NCBI RefSeq assembly: GCF_020410745.1
Contig: NZ_CP084528.1
Location: forward strand, 434,001 to 498,000
DNA length: 64,000 bases
Direction of reading: 5' to 3'
DNA from: Kaistella polysaccharea
GTDB lineage: Bacteria > Bacteroidota > Bacteroidia > Flavobacteriales > Weeksellaceae
Part shown: positions 44,310 to 54,418 of the stretch, one piece after another
Layout: the number at the start of each line of letters is the position of its first letter
Numbering within the stretch: position 1 is the stretch's first letter
Position numbers and translations under genes: made by a program
The notes under the pieces: generated by a model
Seen by the model: the letters and a program-made list of their open reading frames with translations, nothing else
Databases searched by the model: none
Told to the model about the DNA's origin: nothing

Positions 44310-45344
44310 ATGAAGGATATTCGAACTTTAACACTTGATCAACTCCAGGAATATTTTGTCTCTTTAGGAGAGAAACCTTTTCGGGCGAAACAAGTGTACG
44401 AATGGTTATGGAGTAAGAATCTACATTCCATCGAGGAGATGACGAATCTTTCAAAAGATTTGCGAGACCGTATTTCGCAGGAATACATGATTAACCCAAT
44501 TTCGGTTGATCAGCTCCAAAAATCTACAGACGGCACGATTAAAAACGGGGTAAAATTACACGACGGACTATTAGTAGAATCGGTATTAATTCCCACAGAA
44601 ACACGAACCACAGCTTGCGTTTCCTCCCAGGTTGGATGTTCCTTAAATTGTGAATTCTGCGCAACGGCCCGACTGAAAAGAATGCGAAATCTTGAAGTCG
44701 CAGAAATTGTAGATCAAGTTGCATTGATCGACCGGCAGAGTAAACTGTATTTCGACCGACCACTCTCAAACATTGTTTTTATGGGAATGGGTGAGCCGAT
44801 GATGAATTACAAAAACGTGGTTGAATCCATCAGAAAAATTACTGAACCTAAAGGAATGGGAATGTCAGCACGACGAATTACTGTTTCTACTTCTGGAATT
44901 CCGAAGATGATTAAGATGTTGGCTGATGAGAATTTGCGCGTTAAATTAGCGCTATCTTTGCATTCAGCGATCGAGAAAAAAAGGAATGATATCATGCCTT
45001 TTTCTGATAAATTTCCTTTAACTGATATTATGGATTCCTTGAAATATTGGTATGAAAAAACTGGGAATATCGTCACTTTTGAATACTGTGTCTGGAAAGG
45101 TATTAATGACGAAGATGAAGACATTAAAGCTTTAATTCGTTATTGTAAACAAATTCCCAGTAAGGTAAATCTCATTCAATATAACCCGATCGGTGATGGA
45201 AAGTACGATCAGTGCAATAAAGATGCAGAAGAAAATTACGTCCGTCAACTGGAAAAAGCTGGAATTACCGTTTTAATTCGCAGAAGTCGAGGTGGCGATA
45301 TTGACGCAGCCTGCGGACAACTCGCTAATAAAAGCAGTGAGTAA
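44310..45344 (+). CDS. rlmN: 23S rRNA (adenine-C2)-methyltransferase
   Basis: A radical-SAM enzyme methylating A2503 of 23S rRNA (and A37 of some tRNAs). 344 residues. The radical-SAM cluster motif CxxxCxxC is seen in GCSLNCEFCATA (near 109-117). Flanking family blocks are LPTETRTTACVSSQ-like (here LIPTETRTTACVSSQVGC), VFMGMGEPMMNY, RRITVSTSG, and LSLHSA. The methyl-carrying cysteine lies in the C-terminal GDIDAACGQLA. The stop overlaps the next gene's ATG (TAATG). Confidence 0.96.
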   Translation: MKDIRTLTLDQLQEYFVSLGEKPFRAKQVYEWLWSKNLHSIEEMTNLSKDLRDRISQEYMINPISVDQLQKSTDGTIKNGVKLHDGLLVESVLIPTETRTTACVSSQVGCSLNCEFCATARLKRMRNLEVAEIVDQVALIDRQSKLYFDRPLSNIVFMGMGEPMMNYKNVVESIRKITEPKGMGMSARRITVSTSGIPKMIKMLADENLRVKLALSLHSAIEKKRNDIMPFSDKFPLTDIMDSLKYWYEKTGNIVTFEYCVWKGINDEDEDIKALIRYCKQIPSKVNLIQYNPIGDGKYDQCNKDAEENYVRQLEKAGITVLIRRSRGGDIDAACGQLANKSSE

Positions 45345-46060
45345 TGTTTTCGCACATCGGGAAATCCAGAACGCCCAACCATAATCTGGCAATTGCGTCC
45401 TTACTTTCTTTTGTAGCTGGTCTGGTAAATGTAGTCGGATTTTTTGCCGTGGGAAAGCTAACAACCAATGTTACCGGTCATTTTGCCTTTTTTGTGGATG
45501 AGGCTTTCAAGGTGAATTTTCGTGATGCATTTCATGTAGCACTTTTCATTTTCTTCTTTTTTTTAGGCGCATTCAGTGCCAATTTCATGGTTGAAACCTT
45601 TTCCCGAATACGGGAAAGTCAAACCTACGTGTTACCTATAGTTACAGAAGCTTTTATATTAGCGGTAATTGCCTTTACCGGCAGTTATCTGATCCAAACA
45701 AATCCAGATCTTATTGCATACAGTTTACTTTTCGCGATGGGAATGCAAAACTCCCTGGTAACCAGTATTTCAAAATCAGTGGTGAGAACTACGCACTTAA
45801 CAGGAATGTTTACCGATATGGGAATTGAGTTTTCCCAACTCTTTTTTTATAAAGATAGAAATCACAAAAATAAACTTCTCCGGTCAATTGGTTTACGTTT
45901 GACTATTATTTGGCTCTTTTTTGGTGGTGGAGTGTGCGGCGGAATTTTATTTGAACGATTTGGAATAAAAACCCTTTTTTTAGGAACTCTTATACTGCTT
46001 AGTGGTGTACTTTATGACTTTATAAAAATTAGAATTCTCGTCCGCAAACGCAAACGATAA
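45344..46060 (+). CDS. YoaK/DUF1275 family membrane protein
   Basis: 238 residues, about six membrane helices. The family start is present (LLSFVAGLVNVVGFFAVGKLTTNVTGH, shown here only in part: NVTGHFAFF), and GMQNSLVTSISKSVVRTTHL is the central DUF1275 signature. The function is unknown; transport is often suggested for the family. Its ATG overlaps the rlmN stop, and its own stop overlaps the next ATG, so translation of all three is coupled. Confidence 0.88.
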   Translation: MFSHIGKSRTPNHNLAIASLLSFVAGLVNVVGFFAVGKLTTNVTGHFAFFVDEAFKVNFRDAFHVALFIFFFFLGAFSANFMVETFSRIRESQTYVLPIVTEAFILAVIAFTGSYLIQTNPDLIAYSLLFAMGMQNSLVTSISKSVVRTTHLTGMFTDMGIEFSQLFFYKDRNHKNKLLRSIGLRLTIIWLFFGGGVCGGILFERFGIKTLFLGTLILLSGVLYDFIKIRILVRKRKR

Positions 46061-46935
46061 TGAAGAAAATACTTGTCTTTCTTTCTTTTTTTTATGTTCT
46101 GAATATTTCAGCGCAGCAAAACTATGAATGGCTGAAAATAAACCAGTTTCGTACGGCTACACTGGGAGATTCTCTGAAAGAAAATTCATCGCTGGATTTT
46201 TTTAAGGGAAAACTTTTAACGTTAAATGACGGTGGAAATCCGGCAGAGTTATTTGAAATTGATAAATCCTCCGGCAAAATAAAAAAGAGTTATAAAACAA
46301 ATCTTCAAAACGTAGACTGGGAAGCACTCGCCTCAGATTCTGTAAATATTTATATCGGTGATATTGGCAATAATGTGGGCGCCAGAAAAGATTTAGTTAT
46401 TTATAAAGTTCCTCACAGCGATTCTTTAGAACTTGATTCAATCTATAAAATTCCTTTTTTCTATCCTGAGCAAAAGAATTTTACTCCTCAAAATCTCAAC
46501 ACTGATTTCGATGCAGAAGCTATGATTTTTTTGAATGGTAAAATTCACCTCTTTACGAAAGAATGGATTTCAAAATCCACCACGCACTACGTAATCGATC
46601 CGCAAATATTTGAAAACCAACCCGCTCAAAAAATTGAAACGTATAATATCGGATTTTCAGTTACAGACGCGGCTTATTTTGATGGAAAGCTTTATCTGGT
46701 CGGGTACACAAAAAAAGCAGAAGTTTTTCTCACCATCTTCACAGAAACAGATCCCGATCTATTTTTCGAACAAAAACCTAAAAACTATTATCTCGGTAGC
46801 GCTTTAAATATTGGTCAAATTGAAGGTATTACTGCCGATGAGGAGGGAATTTATATTTCCGGCGAAGAATTTATTATTCCTTTATTTAACGTAAAACCTT
46901 ATCTTTATTTTATACCCTACGAAAAAATCAAATAA
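46060..46935 (+). CDS. Secreted propeller-like protein, unknown function
   Basis: 291 residues with a Sec signal (MKKILVFLSFFYVLNISAQ). The rest shows repeated beta segments of the type GKLLTLNDGGNPAELFEIDK, NIYIGDIGNNVGARKDLVIY and KLYLVGYTKKAEVF, consistent with a beta-propeller. It is translationally coupled to the YoaK-like gene by a TAATG overlap. I do not recognise a named family. Confidence 0.68.
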   Translation: MKKILVFLSFFYVLNISAQQNYEWLKINQFRTATLGDSLKENSSLDFFKGKLLTLNDGGNPAELFEIDKSSGKIKKSYKTNLQNVDWEALASDSVNIYIGDIGNNVGARKDLVIYKVPHSDSLELDSIYKIPFFYPEQKNFTPQNLNTDFDAEAMIFLNGKIHLFTKEWISKSTTHYVIDPQIFENQPAQKIETYNIGFSVTDAAYFDGKLYLVGYTKKAEVFLTIFTETDPDLFFEQKPKNYYLGSALNIGQIEGITADEEGIYISGEEFIIPLFNVKPYLYFIPYEKIK

Positions 46936-46982
46936 TAGTCCTTCATGCCTCTGCTTTATGGGGGAAAGTGTTTTATTATAAT

Positions 46983-46990
46983 TATATTTG
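46983..46990 (+). promoter_or_regulatory. -7 promoter box of the polyprenyl synthase gene
   Basis: TATATTTG matches TAnnTTTG and lies 38 bp before the GTG start. Confidence 0.55.
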
Positions 46991-47028
46991 TTCGTATTTA
47001 CAAAATATTTAACTTTTATTAATAATTC

Positions 47029-48006
47029 GTGGCCAATATTGTAGCAGAAATAAAAAAACCTATCGATGCAGAGATGAAACTTTTTGAGCAAAAGTTTTAT
47101 GAATCAATGCAAAGCAATGTTGCGCTTTTAGACAGGGTCACGCGGTTTATTGTAACGACAAAAGGTAAGCAGATGCGCCCGATGTTTGTATTTCTCTGCG
47201 CAAAGTTAACAGGAGATGTTAACGAGAAATCCTTTCGGGGTGCGTCTATGATTGAGTTGATACATACCGCAACCTTGGTTCATGATGACGTTGTAGATGA
47301 AAGCTTTAAACGTCGAAATTTCTTCTCGATTAATGCATTATGGAAAAATAAAATTGCCGTTTTAGTAGGTGATTATCTATTATCCAAAGCCGTTTTACTG
47401 TCGACAGATCACAAAGATTACGATTTACTCGCCGTCATTTCACGTACCATTCGGGAAATGGCTGAAGGAGAACTTTTGCAGCTTGAAAAAGCCCGTAAAC
47501 TGGATATTACCGAAGATGTTTACTATGAAATTATTCGTCAGAAAACAGCCACTTTAATTGCGGCGTGTTGCGAGATTGGCGTGTTGTCAACCACTAATGA
47601 TGAAACGCTGTCAAAAAAAATGATGGAATTTGGTACGTATACGGGAATGGCATTTCAAATTAAAGATGATCTTTTCGATTATTTAACATCAAACATTATC
47701 GGTAAACCTGTAGGAATTGATATCAAAGAAAAAAAGATGACTTTGCCGCTAATTCATGCGCTTCGGATTGCCAGTGATAAAGACCGCTCTTATTATTTCA
47801 ATACCATTAAAAGGTATAATAACGACAGCAAACGCGTTAAAGAACTTATCGAATTTGTGAAGAAATCCGGAGGTTTGGATTATGCAGTTTCAAAAATGAA
47901 GGATTTCCAGCAAAAGGCCAAAACCATTCTGGATGAATTTCCGGAATCGGAAGCAAAAAAATCTTTACAATTGATGTTGGATTATGTGATTGAAAGAAAG
48001 TTCTAA
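47029..48006 (+). CDS. Polyprenyl diphosphate synthase (trans, IspB-like)
   Basis: 325 residues. Both aspartate motifs of trans-prenyl transferases are present: HDDVVDESFKRR (first DDxxD, near 85-90) and FQIKDDLFDYLT (second, near 213). The GDYLLSKAV, ARKLDITEDVYYEIIRQKTATL and KKMTLPLIHAL blocks complete the fold. It probably makes the long side chain of menaquinone. The start is a GTG, since no upstream ATG is in frame and MANIVAEIKKPID aligns with the expected N-terminus. It converges on the copper ATPase gene. Confidence 0.92.
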   Translation: MANIVAEIKKPIDAEMKLFEQKFYESMQSNVALLDRVTRFIVTTKGKQMRPMFVFLCAKLTGDVNEKSFRGASMIELIHTATLVHDDVVDESFKRRNFFSINALWKNKIAVLVGDYLLSKAVLLSTDHKDYDLLAVISRTIREMAEGELLQLEKARKLDITEDVYYEIIRQKTATLIAACCEIGVLSTTNDETLSKKMMEFGTYTGMAFQIKDDLFDYLTSNIIGKPVGIDIKEKKMTLPLIHALRIASDKDRSYYFNTIKRYNNDSKRVKELIEFVKKSGGLDYAVSKMKDFQQKAKTILDEFPESEAKKSLQLMLDYVIERKF

Positions 48007-48027
48007 TTTCGTTCAACCTTCACTTTA

Positions 48028-50541
48028 TTACTTAATTTTCAGGTTCGTATTATTCAATCGTAGCGAATTTAGTATTACTGAGACAGAGCTAAAACTCATT
48101 GCGGCCGCGGCAATCATCGGACTCATCAGTATTCCAAAAATAGGGTAGAGCAAACCCGCTGCTACCGGTATTCCCAAAGTATTGTAGAGAAAAGCAAAGA
48201 ACAGATTTTCTTTAATATTCTTTAATAATTTTTCACTTAGAATTTTTGCTTTTGCCACTCCCAAAATATCGCCTTTCAACAACGTAATTTCGGCACTTTC
48301 GATGGCAACGTCAGTTCCAGTTCCCATCGCAATTCCTACGTTTGATTGCGCTAGAGCAGGCGCATCATTAATTCCGTCTCCAGTCATTGCCACGATTTTT
48401 CCTTCGGCTTGAAGTCTTTTGATTTCCGCCATTTTTTCCTGTGGAAGGCAGTTCGCAAAATATTTTTTTATCCCCAATTCATCTGCGACTGCTTTTGCGG
48501 TATTTTCGTTGTCACCCGTCATCATAATGACTTCCACATCATTTTCCTGCAGAAACTGAATTGCTCGTTTCGAACTTTCTTTAATATTATCTGAAAAAGC
48601 CAACAGTCCGAGAACCTCATTTCCTTTCGCTAAATAGGAAATTGTTTTTGCCTCGTCTTGACTGGATTTTACCTTCTCTGCAAAATCGTTTGGAATTTGG
48701 ATCTTAAATTGCCTTAAAAGTGAAGCGTTGCCTAAAAGTATTTGCTCATTTCCAATCGTTCCTTTAACTCCTTTTCCAGATATATTTTCAAAATCTGTTA
48801 CTTTTTCAAACGCTGATTTTTCATTTTTAAATTCTGCCAATACCGCATTAGATAGTGGATGGTCGGAGTTTTGATTTAAAGATGCTGCCAGTTTTAGTAC
48901 CGAAGATCTATCAAAATTTTCGGTGGTAATCACTTCATCTAGTTTTGGTTTTCCTTGAGTTAAAGTTCCTGTTTTATCGGTAATTAGAACATTTACTTTA
49001 TGCATTTGTTCAAGTGCTTCCGCGTTCTTAATCAGGATTCCGTTTTTTGCTCCTTTTGCAATTCCGACTGTTAAAGACATTGGCGTTGCCAAACCAAGCG
49101 CACATGGACAGGCAACGATTAAAACTGCGACAGCATTTACAAGCGCGTAAATTAATGCATTTTCTCCGCCAAAAATTCGCCAGAGGATAAAGGTTAGTAT
49201 TGAAATTCCAATCACGGTTGGAACAAATATTTTTGATATTTTATCTGCTAATTTCTGAATAGGCGCTTTACTTCGGCTGGCTTCATTCACCATTTTAATA
49301 ATTTGAGAAAGCAACGTTTCATCGCCAACTTTCTCCGCTTTCATTAAGAATGTTCCATTTCCGTTAATGGTTCCGGAAGTAACGATTCCGCCGCTTATTT
49401 TCTCTACAGGAATGGGTTCGCCTGTAATCATACTTTCATCCACCGAGGAATTACCTTCGATTATCTTTCCATCAACTGGAATTTTTTCGCCTGGTTTTAC
49501 CCGCAAAATGCTGCCAATTTTAACTTCAGAAAGAGGAACCTTCTTTTCTGTTTTATCAACTATTAAATTAGCTTCAGCTGGAGAAAGATTCATAAGTTCT
49601 TCAATCGCCTTTCCGGTTTTTTGATGCGCTCGAGCTTCTAACATTTGGCCCATGATAACCAATGTGAGTATGACACAAACCGATTCAAAGTATAAAGGTA
49701 TATTCCCGTCATGTCTTATTTCGTGCGGTAAAATATCGGGAAAGAACATGGCCAATAAACTAAACAGAAATGCGGCAGCTGAACCAAGTGCGATGAGTGA
49801 AAACATGTTCAGATTCCAGGTTTTAAAGGAAACCCAGCCTCGTTTTAATAAAAACCAACCCGCATAAAAAATAACGGGTAGCGAAAGTGCCAATTCAAAA
49901 ATCGCTTGTGTCTGATGGGAGAATGGAAAGTCAAACCACATTCCACCCATCGATAAAATGAAAACTGGAATCGTAAAAATTAAAGCAATTAGAAACTTAT
50001 TTCTTAACAGTTTATACGTATCATCGCCAGCATTTTCTTCTCCTTTACTGGGAATTTTGACCAGATCCATTCCACAAACGGGGCAACCAACGTTGGAATC
50101 ATACACTTTATCACCTTCGCAAAACATAGGACAATAATATTTCCCCGCATTACTTTCCTGATTAATAACGACAGGTTTTACCTTTTCTCTGTCATGATGA
50201 TGCGTTGACGAATTCACCAGTTCTTGGGTAATTTCCTCTAAATGCATATGGCAAACAGGACAACCTACATCGGAAGCATAGGTTTTATCGTTCTCGCAAA
50301 ACATTGGGCAAAAATATTCGCCGATTTTATCTTCGAAACTTTCCGGCAGATTGGTCTTTGAAAAAGTTTGTGGTCTGTTTTGATAATCTGCCCTTTCCTC
50401 AATAGGAACTAAAAACATATTGCAGACTGGACAGCGCTTTCCCGGTTCGAAATATACTTTTTCGCCTTCACATTCCATGGGACAATAATAAACGGAACTC
50501 GGGGAAATCCTCTCGGCTGGAGGAATATTATTTTGAGACAT
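48028..50541 (-). CDS. Heavy-metal (copper) translocating P1B-type ATPase with three N-terminal HMBD domains
   Basis: 837 residues. The N-terminus has three copies of a cysteine-rich heavy-metal-binding domain ([13 protein letters not shown] with [19 protein letters not shown] with [19 protein letters not shown] with CPVCGM) in place of the usual HMA domains. The pump core has eight TM helices, the CPC motif in [12 protein letters not shown] (near 479), [10 protein letters not shown] (near 523), SDHPLSNAV and [10 protein letters not shown] (near 721). The CPC motif points to Cu(I) or Ag(I) export. No csoR- or merR-type regulator is adjacent. Confidence 0.93.
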   Translation of the reverse strand: MSQNNIPPAERISPSSVYYCPMECEGEKVYFEPGKRCPVCNMFLVPIEERADYQNRPQTFSKTNLPESFEDKIGEYFCPMFCENDKTYASDVGCPVCHMHLEEITQELVNSSTHHHDREKVKPVVINQESNAGKYYCPMFCEGDKVYDSNVGCPVCGMDLVKIPSKGEENAGDDTYKLLRNKFLIALIFTIPVFILSMGGMWFDFPFSHQTQAIFELALSLPVIFYAGWFLLKRGWVSFKTWNLNMFSLIALGSAAAFLFSLLAMFFPDILPHEIRHDGNIPLYFESVCVILTLVIMGQMLEARAHQKTGKAIEELMNLSPAEANLIVDKTEKKVPLSEVKIGSILRVKPGEKIPVDGKIIEGNSSVDESMITGEPIPVEKISGGIVTSGTINGNGTFLMKAEKVGDETLLSQIIKMVNEASRSKAPIQKLADKISKIFVPTVIGISILTFILWRIFGGENALIYALVNAVAVLIVACPCALGLATPMSLTVGIAKGAKNGILIKNAEALEQMHKVNVLITDKTGTLTQGKPKLDEVITTENFDRSSVLKLAASLNQNSDHPLSNAVLAEFKNEKSAFEKVTDFENISGKGVKGTIGNEQILLGNASLLRQFKIQIPNDFAEKVKSSQDEAKTISYLAKGNEVLGLLAFSDNIKESSKRAIQFLQENDVEVIMMTGDNENTAKAVADELGIKKYFANCLPQEKMAEIKRLQAEGKIVAMTGDGINDAPALAQSNVGIAMGTGTDVAIESAEITLLKGDILGVAKAKILSEKLLKNIKENLFFAFLYNTLGIPVAAGLLYPIFGILMSPMIAAAAMSFSSVSVILNSLRLNNTNLKIK

Positions 50542-50598
50542 TTTTCTTTGATTTAACAGGATTTTTCCTGTTGTTAATTAAACAGACACTTTGGGAGT

Positions 50599-50997
50599 TT
50601 ATTTATCCTGACCGTCTAAACGATCGGAAATAAATTCGATTTTCGTTTTACCGTGGCGGGTTGGTTTACCATCGAGATTTACACCTACGAATATAATTTT
50701 GTCAATGGTAATAATGGTTTGGCGTGTCATCATATTCCGAACTTCACAAGTTAATGTAATGGAAGTATTTCCAAAATCTGTTGCTTCAATTCCAATTTCG
50801 ATAATATCACCTTGTTTTGCAGAACTTATAAAATTAATCTCCGAAATATATTTGGTCACGCAACGTGGCGTTTCAAGCTGTACAATGGCATAAAGCGCTG
50901 CTTCTTCGTCAATCCACTGAAGCAGTCGACCACCAAATAAGGTATGATTGGGATTTAAATCTTCAGGTTTAATCCATTTTCTAGTATGATAGTTCAT
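50599..50997 (-). CDS. Hotdog-fold acyl-CoA thioesterase (YciA-like)
   Basis: 132 residues. The hotdog signature is PNHTLFGGRLLQWIDEEAALYA followed by VTKYISEINFISSAKQGDIIEIG and TNASITLTCEVRN-like strands (here TSITLTCEVRN). NHTLFGG provides the active-site region with the HGG-like turn. It hydrolyses acyl-CoA; chain-length preference cannot be read from the sequence. Its gene follows the yaaA gene on the same strand by 14 bp, so the two may share a transcript. Confidence 0.9.
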   Translation of the reverse strand: MNYHTRKWIKPEDLNPNHTLFGGRLLQWIDEEAALYAIVQLETPRCVTKYISEINFISSAKQGDIIEIGIEATDFGNTSITLTCEVRNMMTRQTIITIDKIIFVGVNLDGKPTRHGKTKIEFISDRLDGQDK

Positions 50998-51011
50998 GTT
51001 TATTTTTTTAA

Positions 51012-51770
51012 TTATCTTGTAAATACAAGTTTTTTTTCTGTGGAAAGATCGTCTGCGATATAGTATTTTTCCAGGTTGAACGCTTTTACTTCATCCAGCG
51101 TTTTTACTTTGTTTTCTGCGCAAAAACGGGCAACCAATCCACGAGCGTGCTTGGTGTACACTACGATTTGTTTCAGTTTTCCTTCTCGGTATTCGTAGAA
51201 TTCGAAATCGATGACCGGTGCTTTAATCTTGTCTTTATCCAACACTTTAAAATATTCCTTGCTTGCTAAATTCAACACAAGATCTTTTGATTTTAATTCG
51301 CTGTTCAGTTGCTCCGTTACTTTTTCTCTCCAGAATTCATAGAGGTTTTTATGACCGTCAAATTTAAATTTCCGGCCCATTTCTAAGCGGTAAAGCATAA
51401 TTCGATCGGATGGTTTCAGCAAGCCATACAGTCCAGAAAGTATTCTAAAATTTTTCTGAAGATAATCAATCGCTTTTTCATCCAGAGATTTTGCATCTAA
51501 TCCGCGATAAACTTCCCCCGTAAAAGCCATCAATGCCGGCGCTGATTCTTTGTTGGAAGGTTTGGCTTTCCAGTTTTGATTTCTTTCCCAATTTTCATCG
51601 GCGAGCTTGGAAGAGATTTCCATGAGTTCCGACAAATTTTTGGGTGATTTATGTTTGAGCGTTTTTTGAATTAATTCAGCTTGGTCAATGAAATGGGGTT
51701 TGGTCGATTTCAAGAAAGGACTTGAATTTTCGATATTCATCAATTTGGCCGGAGAGGTAAGGATTTTCAT
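51012..51770 (-). CDS. yaaA: Peroxide stress protein YaaA (DUF328/UPF0246)
   Basis: 252 residues, family length. The starting motif MKILTSPAKLMN and the conserved blocks APALMAFTGEVYRGLDA, RILSGLYGLLKPSDRIMLYRLEMG, LVLNLASKEYF and KHARGLVARFC are diagnostic. The E. coli protein lowers intracellular free iron during peroxide stress and binds DNA. No peroxide-response regulator gene lies next to it. Confidence 0.94.
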   Translation of the reverse strand: MKILTSPAKLMNIENSSPFLKSTKPHFIDQAELIQKTLKHKSPKNLSELMEISSKLADENWERNQNWKAKPSNKESAPALMAFTGEVYRGLDAKSLDEKAIDYLQKNFRILSGLYGLLKPSDRIMLYRLEMGRKFKFDGHKNLYEFWREKVTEQLNSELKSKDLVLNLASKEYFKVLDKDKIKAPVIDFEFYEYREGKLKQIVVYTKHARGLVARFCAENKVKTLDEVKAFNLEKYYIADDLSTEKKLVFTR

Positions 51771-51816
51771 ATTTTGAAATATTTGAAAATTAAAATTTAA
51801 AAATTAAGATTTGAAA

Positions 51817-51887
51817 GCAGCGAATTTTCCATCCCGATCTGAGTGGATCCCGATGTAAAATCGGAAGGAACGGAGCGAATTATGGCC
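51817..51887. repeat. Repeat-like segment with small hairpin
   Basis: A GC-richer block in an AT-rich gap, with CCGAT-GTAAA-ATCGG forming a hairpin and the flanking words GATCCCGAT and GGAACGGAGCGAATTA. It resembles interspersed repeats of this bacterial group and contains no coding sequence. Confidence 0.4.
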
Positions 51888-51894
51888 AAAAAAT

Positions 51895-52506
51895 TTATAA
51901 CTCACCTTTTCCTTGCCTGATAATTTCTGGCTCGCCACTGGTTAAATCCACGATCGTAGAAGCTATATTATCGCCATAACCGGAATCAATTACGATATCG
52001 ACCAAGTGGTCATATTTCTCGGCTATCAATTCCGGATCGGTAGAATATTCAATAACTTCATCATCATCTTTAATCGAAGTAGACGCAATCGGGTGGCCTA
52101 ATTTTGCCACAATCAACTGCGGAATAATGTGATCTGGAACGCGTATGCCGACGGTTTTATTTCCTTTGTAGGCGAGGGGCAAACTTTTGTTGGCCTCGAG
52201 AATAAATGTAAATGGTCCTGGCACATTATTTTTCAAATACCGAAAAGTACTGGTGTCTATCGGGCGTGTAAATTCTGAAAGATGGCTCAAATCGTTGCAA
52301 ATGATGGAAAAATGAGCCTTTTCTAATTTTATTTTTTTTATTTGGGCCAATTTTTCCATGGCGCGAATATCGAAAATATTACATCCCAGCGCGTAAACCG
52401 TGTCGGAGGGATAGATAATTAAACCACCGTTATTCAGTGTTTTAACGACTTCTGCAATGAGGTTTTCCTGCGGATTTTCGGGATATATTTTAAGGATTTT
52501 AGCCAT
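51895..52506 (-). CDS. L-threonylcarbamoyladenylate synthase (Sua5/YciO/YrdC family)
   Basis: 203 residues. GGLIIYPSDTVYALGCNIFD is the nucleotide-binding start of the YrdC fold. NNVPGPFTFILEAN, KTVGIRVPDH and HPIASTSIKDDDE are further conserved blocks. It makes the intermediate for the t6A37 modification of tRNA, unless it is the YciO paralogue, whose role is unclear. The start is set at the ATG at 52506: the open frame extends further upstream but runs through the tRNA gene. Confidence 0.88.
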   Translation of the reverse strand: MAKILKIYPENPQENLIAEVVKTLNNGGLIIYPSDTVYALGCNIFDIRAMEKLAQIKKIKLEKAHFSIICNDLSHLSEFTRPIDTSTFRYLKNNVPGPFTFILEANKSLPLAYKGNKTVGIRVPDHIIPQLIVAKLGHPIASTSIKDDDEVIEYSTDPELIAEKYDHLVDIVIDSGYGDNIASTIVDLTSGEPEIIRQGKGEL

Positions 52507-52553
52507 ACCCAAATTTAAGAAAAAATAGGTGAATAAAGAATTTCTACAGAAAA

Positions 52554-52584
52554 TTTGGAACTTTATGAAAAAGTTGTATATTTG
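52554..52584 (+). promoter_or_regulatory. Full -33/-7 promoter of the initiator tRNA gene
   Basis: TTTG at 52554-52557, a 19-bp spacer and TATATTTG at 52577-52584, an exact match to TTTG/TAnnTTTG. It lies 11 bp before the tRNA 5' end. This is the best promoter in the window. Confidence 0.8.
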
Positions 52585-52595
52585 CACCACAATAA

Positions 52596-52668
<73 letters not shown>

Positions 52669-52675
52669 CTAAGTA

Positions 52676-52707
52676 AAGAGAATCATTTTAATGGTTCTCT
52701 TTTTTTG
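52676..52707 (+). terminator. Intrinsic terminator after tRNA-Met
   Basis: AGAGAATCATT pairs with AATGGTTCTCT (one G-T wobble), followed by T7. Confidence 0.85.
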
Positions 52708-52899
52708 TGCATCATGGTGAAGGTTTTGGGGGATTATAATGTTACATGCCCTTACAAAAAATTTACAAAACCAACATTGAATGAAAAAAGACATCCTTCT
52801 TGGCATGTCTTTTTATCAATTGATATAACGCCGTCACAATATTTTTTAATCATTGAAAATGAACGCTGAAAATTTTATTTCACTTACTTCTTCCAGACG

Positions 52900-53268
52900 C
52901 TAAATTATCTGACTTCTGATTCTTTCAATAAGCATCGTGATAATCCTTTTATTATATGCTTTAGTATCCAGGAAATAGGTTTCCAATTCTTCTAAAGTTA
53001 ACATTCCAATCGTCATTCCAATGAAGGTGTTTTTCAAAACACTGTCTTTCTGTAAACTGGCCTCAATAAAGAGCGTCTTTTTTTGTTTTGATAAAGTTTC
53101 CAAATCTACTTTCTGACGTGAAGCATAGTTTAGAAAAACAGATTGATAGAAATCATTTTGCAATTTTAAGATGGGTCGTAAAGTTTCATTTTGAAAATTT
53201 TCTGCCTCGCTACTATTTTCTAATTTGGGAATCTCCAGCGATTCTCGTAAGTCTAATTTATCGGACAT
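52900..53268 (-). CDS. Conserved small protein, unknown function
   Basis: 122 residues, soluble, mostly helical. The block NFQNETLRPILKLQNDFY and the later FIGMTIGMLTLEELETYF look conserved, and I recall similar flavobacterial proteins annotated only as hypothetical (sometimes mislabelled glyoxalase, for which there is no motif here). It stands alone between the tRNA and the Rieske gene. Confidence 0.65.
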   Translation of the reverse strand: MSDKLDLRESLEIPKLENSSEAENFQNETLRPILKLQNDFYQSVFLNYASRQKVDLETLSKQKKTLFIEASLQKDSVLKNTFIGMTIGMLTLEELETYFLDTKAYNKRIITMLIERIRSQII

Positions 53269-53387
53269 ATTCCTTTTTTGTCTTTTTTATTCGTGAATTT
53301 GATATCATATTAACTTGTCGAAAATTTAAATTTTGATCTTTTAGCAGATAAGAAGTTCTTTTGATGCTGTAAAAGGTTACCATTTAT

Positions 53388-54272
53388 TTAGTTGGATTTT
53401 TTCACTTCGATCTGGCCATTTCTCAGGCGGATTTCAAACTGCGGTTGTTTCTCCGACGCAGGTCCATTAATAACACAGCCATCTTCCAGAGAAAATACCG
53501 AATCATGCCAAGGGCATTTAACTTTACCACCTTCCAATAATTCGCCTTCATTGAGCGGACCGCCAAGATGAGAACATGTATTAGCGATTGCGTAAATTTT
53601 GTTATTTTGCTTTGCCAACAATACGGAAATTTCTCCGGCCTTTACCGACTTCATACTGTTGTTTTGTAATTCGTTTTCTGCCAGGACTGCTACGAAATCC
53701 GTCGGATATTCCTCTGAAGTAGCAGTATGATCCACACCGACTTGTTCTCCGAAAACCAAATGTCCACCTAGATAAGCTGCGAGGGAAACCACGCCATAAC
53801 CTGCCATGGACAGTGCGATCGCGGTGCCTCTCGTTTTTTTATTTTTCCGGAGCACATAAGACGTGGCGTATAGAGCGGTGGCTCCAATATTGAGCATCCC
53901 GTGCATAAGTCCAATTTTGCGCTTCTTCGTAGTGGTGCCTGTCCAGTCGGTTAAACCGGTGACTGCAGCACCAAGAGCGCCAACAATTCCAATTGCAACG
54001 GCTGCATCGGCACCGTTCTTATATTTTCTACTTCCGGTTAACTCTGCTACATCTAAAATCGCCGTCATGGTCCACGCGCCAATGGGAACGTCCTTTATCA
54101 CAGGATGTAAGGGATGTCCTAACCAGGTTCCATGTAAAAAGTTTTTAATTTTTTGTCCTGCGTCTCCGCCTGCTTCAAAAGTGTTGATGATTGCGGGTTG
54201 TAGCGCGTCGCCCGCAGTTTCTAACCATTCCTGTTCTTCGATAAGCCTAATTGCGTTTTTCTGGATCATCAT
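53388..54272 (-). CDS. DUF2231 membrane domain fused to a Rieske [2Fe-2S] domain
   Basis: 294 residues. The N-terminal half is a DUF2231-type membrane domain with about four helices (GHPLHPVIKDVPIGAWTMTA is its signature, residues about 51-70). The C-terminal 100 residues are a Rieske domain with CSHLGG (near 232) and CPWHDSVFSL (near 252), giving two Cys and two His ligands. No mononuclear-iron oxygenase domain is present, so this is an electron-transfer or sensing module at the membrane. It may be cotranscribed with the mercuric-reductase-like gene 146 bp upstream. Confidence 0.9.
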   Translation of the reverse strand: MMIQKNAIRLIEEQEWLETAGDALQPAIINTFEAGGDAGQKIKNFLHGTWLGHPLHPVIKDVPIGAWTMTAILDVAELTGSRKYKNGADAAVAIGIVGALGAAVTGLTDWTGTTTKKRKIGLMHGMLNIGATALYATSYVLRKNKKTRGTAIALSMAGYGVVSLAAYLGGHLVFGEQVGVDHTATSEEYPTDFVAVLAENELQNNSMKSVKAGEISVLLAKQNNKIYAIANTCSHLGGPLNEGELLEGGKVKCPWHDSVFSLEDGCVINGPASEKQPQFEIRLRNGQIEVKKSN

Positions 54273-54418
54273 TTTATATTTTTATGTTAAAAATTTTTTT
54301 TTACTGATTGAGTTGATCATCAGTTTCAGGAAAATTTGTAGCAACAATAATTTGTCCAAAATTTTTTACGAGGTCTGAATTGATCTATAATCGTTGTAAG
54401 GTTTTTTGAATTGTCATC

